From NCBI GenBank assembly GCA_964409355.1, contig CAYPDC010000100.1, positions 1-15,723 on the forward strand: a stretch of 15,723 nt of DNA, written 5' to 3'. This document shows, piece by piece, positions 13,374 to 15,723 of the stretch. Both the position numbers and the translations under genes were made by a program. The notes beneath the pieces were generated by a model. It saw only the letters and a list, made by a program, of their open reading frames with translations, searched no databases and was not told the origin of the DNA. Origin of the DNA: PCC-10605 sp964409355 (GTDB lineage Bacteria > Cyanobacteriota > Cyanobacteriia > Cyanobacteriales > Cyanobacteriaceae). Within the stretch, counting starts at the first letter, position 1; each line of letters begins with the position of its first letter.

Positions 13374-13991
13374 ATGGAATTTCTATCATTAGAACAAATT
13401 AAAGAATTAGCCCATCTTTACGGTTATTGGGCGGTGTTTGCGGGAATTGCGATCGAAAATACTGGTATTCCTATCCCCGGTGAAACTATTACCATTGTCG
13501 GTGGTTTTTTGGCAGGTAGTGGGGAGTTAAATTATTGGTTAGTTTTGTTAACAGCCATCGCGGGGGCAGTTACAGGGGATAATTGTGGTTATTGGATTGG
13601 TAGGATAGGAGGATGGCAATTTTTGCTCAAATTAGCCCGTTTTTTCCGTTTGCCTGAAACAGAGGTGGAAAAGGCAAAGACTAAATTTGTGGATAATGCG
13701 GCAAAAGCAGTCTTTTTCGGACGTTTTATTACTCTTTTAAGGATTTTTGCCGGTCCGATCGCTGGTATTGTGGAAATGCCTTATCTTAAGTTCCTATTTT
13801 ACAACTTTATGGGAGCAACGGTCTGGGGCGCAATTATCGTCACTTTAGCTTATTTTGTCGGTAGAATTATTCCCCTTGCTCAATTAGTGGGTTATTTGGC
13901 ACAATTTGGGGTAGTGGCTTTATTCGCCGTCATTGCTTGGATTGCGATTCCCCTTTGGTTTAAGTCTTATAATGCTCAAAAAAATATTTAG
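13374..13991 (+). CDS. DedA family membrane protein
   Basis: A 205-residue protein of the DedA (SNARE-associated/VTT) family, inner-membrane proteins linked with phospholipid translocation and envelope homeostasis. Conserved features: E29, PIPGE at 33-37, GDNCGYWIGRIGG (68-80), FFGRFITLLRIFAGPIAG (114-131) with R117 and R123, EMPYLKFLFYNFMGATVWG (134-152), and two hydrophobic segments toward the C-terminus (about 150-165 and 173-195). The length is normal. The gene is followed after 12 bp by the aldehyde dehydrogenase gene on the same strand, so the two are probably cotranscribed. Confidence 0.92.
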   Translation: MEFLSLEQIKELAHLYGYWAVFAGIAIENTGIPIPGETITIVGGFLAGSGELNYWLVLLTAIAGAVTGDNCGYWIGRIGGWQFLLKLARFFRLPETEVEKAKTKFVDNAAKAVFFGRFITLLRIFAGPIAGIVEMPYLKFLFYNFMGATVWGAIIVTLAYFVGRIIPLAQLVGYLAQFGVVALFAVIAWIAIPLWFKSYNAQKNI

Positions 13992-14003
13992 TTCTCTTTA
14001 ATT

Positions 14004-15386
14004 ATGCTTACTTCTGACTATTCCATCACGTCTTTATTAGAAAAACAAAGACAATACTTTGCTACTGGTAAAACTAAATCTGTTGATTTTCGCCTACAAC
14101 AATTGAAGAAATTAAAAGAGGCGATCGCATCTCGTCAAGATCAGATATTAGAGGCATTAAAAGCGGATTTAAACAAGCCTACCTTTGAAGGATGTTTTGA
14201 ATTAGCCGTTTTGCAAGACTTAACTTATGCCATTAAAAACCTGAAAAAATGGGTTAAACCCCAGAAAGTGAAAACAGGCATCGAACTTTTCCCTTCTCAA
14301 GCTAAAATTTATGCTGAACCTCTAGGAGTAGTATTAATTATCGGTCCTTGGAATTATCCCTTTTCCTTGATGATTTCTCCGCTCATAGGTGCGATCGCAT
14401 CTGGGAATTGTGTGATGTTAAAACCCTCAGAAATTGCCCCTCATACCTCTGCTTTACTCACTGAGTTGATTAGGGATACCTTTCCCTCCGAATATGTTTG
14501 TATTCAAGAGGGAGGAGTCGAATTAGCACAGGAGTTATTAGCCTGTAAATTTGATCATATTTTCTTTACAGGAGGTACAAAAATTGGGCAAATCGTCATG
14601 GAAGCAGCCGCAAAACATTTAACCCCTGTCACCCTTGAATTAGGGGGAAAAAGTCCTTGCATTGTCGATACAGAAATTAACCTCACGGAAACCGCAAAAC
14701 GCATTACTTGGGGTAAATTCATCAACGCAGGGCAAACTTGTATCGCGCCTGATTATATCCTAGTGGATGAGCAAATCAAAGCAGATTTAATTAAGGAGAT
14801 GAAAAAATGTGTAGAAGGCTATTTTGGCGATAATCCTGCGAATAGTCCTGATTTTGCTCGAATTATCAATCATAGACAGTTCGATCGCCTCCAGAGTCTC
14901 TTAACCGATGGTAAGATTATCATAGGCGGTAACTATAACCGGGTCGAAAAATATATTGCCCCTACCATCTTAGATGATGTTGCCCTCGACTCTCCCATTA
15001 TGCAGGAGGAAATTTTTGGACCGATTCTCCCCATTTTAACTTATCATACCCTAGAAGATGCGATCGCTCTTGTCAACAGTAAACCCAAACCCCTCGCACT
15101 TTACTTCTTCTCCCATAACAAAGAGAAACAGGAAAAAATCTTGAGAGAAACCACATCAGGAGGATTATGCTTTAACGAGACAATTATGCACGTTGGCATT
15201 ACTGAATTACCCTTCGGAGGAGTGGGAGATAGCGGTATGGGTGCATATCATGGTAAAGCAACCTTTGATACCTTTTCCCATCATAAAAGCGTCTTATCTC
15301 GTCCATTTTGGGGAGATTTAAACTGGCGTTTTGCACCCTATAACGAGAAAAATGTCAAGCAATTTAAACAAATGTTTACAAAATAA
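14004..15386 (+). CDS. Aldehyde dehydrogenase (class 3-like, long-chain fatty aldehyde type)
   Basis: A 460-residue NAD(P)-dependent aldehyde dehydrogenase. Key residues: N117 in GPWNYPFSL (114-122), K140 in MLKPSE (138-143), FFTGGTKIG (187-195), the general base E212 in TLELGGKSP (210-218), the catalytic nucleophile C246 in NAGQTCIAPD (241-250), EEIFGP near 340, and SGGLCFNETIMH near the C-terminus. The short N-terminus and the missing extended oligomerisation tail fit class 3/ALDH3. It resembles cyanobacterial AldE (slr0091 of Synechocystis), which oxidises fatty aldehydes to fatty acids. It lies 12 bp after the DedA gene, and the pair may relate to membrane lipid upkeep; that is inference. 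Confidence 0.93.
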   Translation: MLTSDYSITSLLEKQRQYFATGKTKSVDFRLQQLKKLKEAIASRQDQILEALKADLNKPTFEGCFELAVLQDLTYAIKNLKKWVKPQKVKTGIELFPSQAKIYAEPLGVVLIIGPWNYPFSLMISPLIGAIASGNCVMLKPSEIAPHTSALLTELIRDTFPSEYVCIQEGGVELAQELLACKFDHIFFTGGTKIGQIVMEAAAKHLTPVTLELGGKSPCIVDTEINLTETAKRITWGKFINAGQTCIAPDYILVDEQIKADLIKEMKKCVEGYFGDNPANSPDFARIINHRQFDRLQSLLTDGKIIIGGNYNRVEKYIAPTILDDVALDSPIMQEEIFGPILPILTYHTLEDAIALVNSKPKPLALYFFSHNKEKQEKILRETTSGGLCFNETIMHVGITELPFGGVGDSGMGAYHGKATFDTFSHHKSVLSRPFWGDLNWRFAPYNEKNVKQFKQMFTK

Positions 15387-15404
15387 TCAGGGGATAATTA
15401 GTAG

Positions 15405-15421
15405 GGTGGGCATCGCCCACC
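15405..15421. repeat. Palindrome GGTGGGC-ATC-GCCCACC
   Basis: Perfect 7-bp arms with a 3-base loop, 18 bases after the aldehyde dehydrogenase stop. GTAGGGTGGGCA...GCCCACC is a well-known dispersed type in cyanobacteria. It could also mark the 3' end of the transcript, but no T run follows. Confidence 0.6.
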
Positions 15422-15480
15422 ACAATCAGATAATATTATGTCGAACTGAGGTAAACTAGCTTACAATATGACATTGATTA

Positions 15481-15723
15481 GTGAGAGGCTTAAAGAGATT
15501 GTCCTTTGGTGAACTAGAATCGATTGAAATAGTTGAATCTGATATTATTAATGATACGATCGAAGTAGGTAGCAAATTTCAGTGGCGAGGAAGAGGAAAA
15601 GAGCCACAATGGAATAATCCAAAATCAACTAAGGCTTATGATCATATTATCCGTCATCATGGAGCAAAATTACCAAAAATCTGTGGGTCTAAAGCCCCGC
15701 CCTTTAGGGCGTTAGGGGCGAAA
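15481..15723 (+). CDS. Open fragment of unknown protein, runs off the right edge
   Basis: A frame of 81 codons from a GTG (15481), bounded upstream by TGA (15475-15477) and open to the edge. It reads FGELESIEIVESDIINDTIE, then KFQWRGRGKEPQWNNPKSTK and AYDHIIRHHGAKLPK. The KSTKAYDHIIRHHG portion has the look of a small nuclease-toxin C-terminal domain, but I cannot name the family. After KLPK the predicted residues (KAPPFRALGAK) come from the GC-rich hairpin, so true coding probably ends near 15680. There is no Shine-Dalgarno. Most likely a gene remnant cut by an inserted element; it could also be an intact gene continuing past the edge. Confidence 0.4.
   Translation, partial: MRGLKRLSFGELESIEIVESDIINDTIEVGSKFQWRGRGKEPQWNNPKSTKAYDHIIRHHGAKLPKICGSKAPPFRALGAK
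15694..15719. mobile_element. GC-rich nested hairpin, possible IS200/IS605-type element end
   Basis: The inner hairpin CGCCCT-TT-AGGGCG (15698-15711) is enclosed by GCCC (15694-15697) pairing with GGGC (15716-15719) across a small bulge. The composition jumps in an AT-rich region. Subterminal imperfect hairpins with GCCC...TTTAGGGC are typical of the ends of IS200/IS605-family elements and the guide-RNA scaffold beside tnpB. The window ends too soon to see a transposase, so a different dispersed repeat is possible. Confidence 0.4.

Noticed and set aside
115..15386. A defence or secondary-metabolite island
   Set aside because: The genes are mostly housekeeping or common cyanobacterial families with HIP1 sites throughout, and no nuclease, helicase or biosynthetic cluster is seen.

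Overview
The window looks like an ordinary chromosomal stretch from an AT-rich unicellular cyanobacterium. The evidence is ten intact GCGATCGC (HIP1) octamers, all inside genes; typical cyanobacterial families (PATAN-type regulator, ClpS paired with DUF2103, N-terminal CobN sequence, a DedA protein, a slr0091-like aldehyde dehydrogenase); and lipid A genes in a low-GC background. The Geminocystis/Cyanobacterium group is a plausible guess, but the genus cannot be settled from sequence reading alone.

Layout. 1-850: a CmoB-like methyltransferase. 1066-2533: a ribonuclease H with a hybrid-binding domain, convergent with lpxC. 2648-3506: a small orphan ORF resembling an antitoxin N-terminus, facing a clean N-terminal fragment of cobN. 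3529-4785: a membrane-anchored beta-lactamase-like serine hydrolase. 4786-5099: a gene-free stretch with palindromes. 5100-6377: a membrane protein with what looks like a duplicated winged-helix domain. 6537-7922: asnS. 8016-8423: a bacteriohemerythrin. 8565-9154: the translationally coupled clpS-DUF2103 pair. 9253-9855: a DUF3592 membrane protein. 9932-11282: a two-gene unit of a small unknown protein and a PATAN/receiver protein. 11283-11617: a second gene-free stretch with palindromes. 11618-13242: lpxD and a TerD-family gene, divergent with only 11 bp between their start codons. 13374-15386: a DedA protein followed closely by an aldehyde dehydrogenase. 15387-15723: a dispersed palindrome, then an open fragment that runs into a GC-rich nested hairpin resembling an IS200/IS605-type end.

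How the genes work together. There is no single accessory system. LpxC and LpxD belong to one pathway (lipid A) but lie 9 kb apart. ClpS and DUF2103 are coupled. DedA and the aldehyde dehydrogenase, and the small protein and PATAN regulator, are probable operons. The rest are housekeeping or stress genes.

Points worth a second look: a hemerythrin with a Tyr at one conserved diiron-ligand His; a PATAN regulator whose receiver lacks the phospho-acceptor Asp; the isolated cobN N-terminus; a family of about 70-bp elements with shared flanks and variable hairpins; short repeats placed exactly at gene stop codons; and a possible mobile-element boundary at the right edge. I did not find a convincing new multi-gene system.
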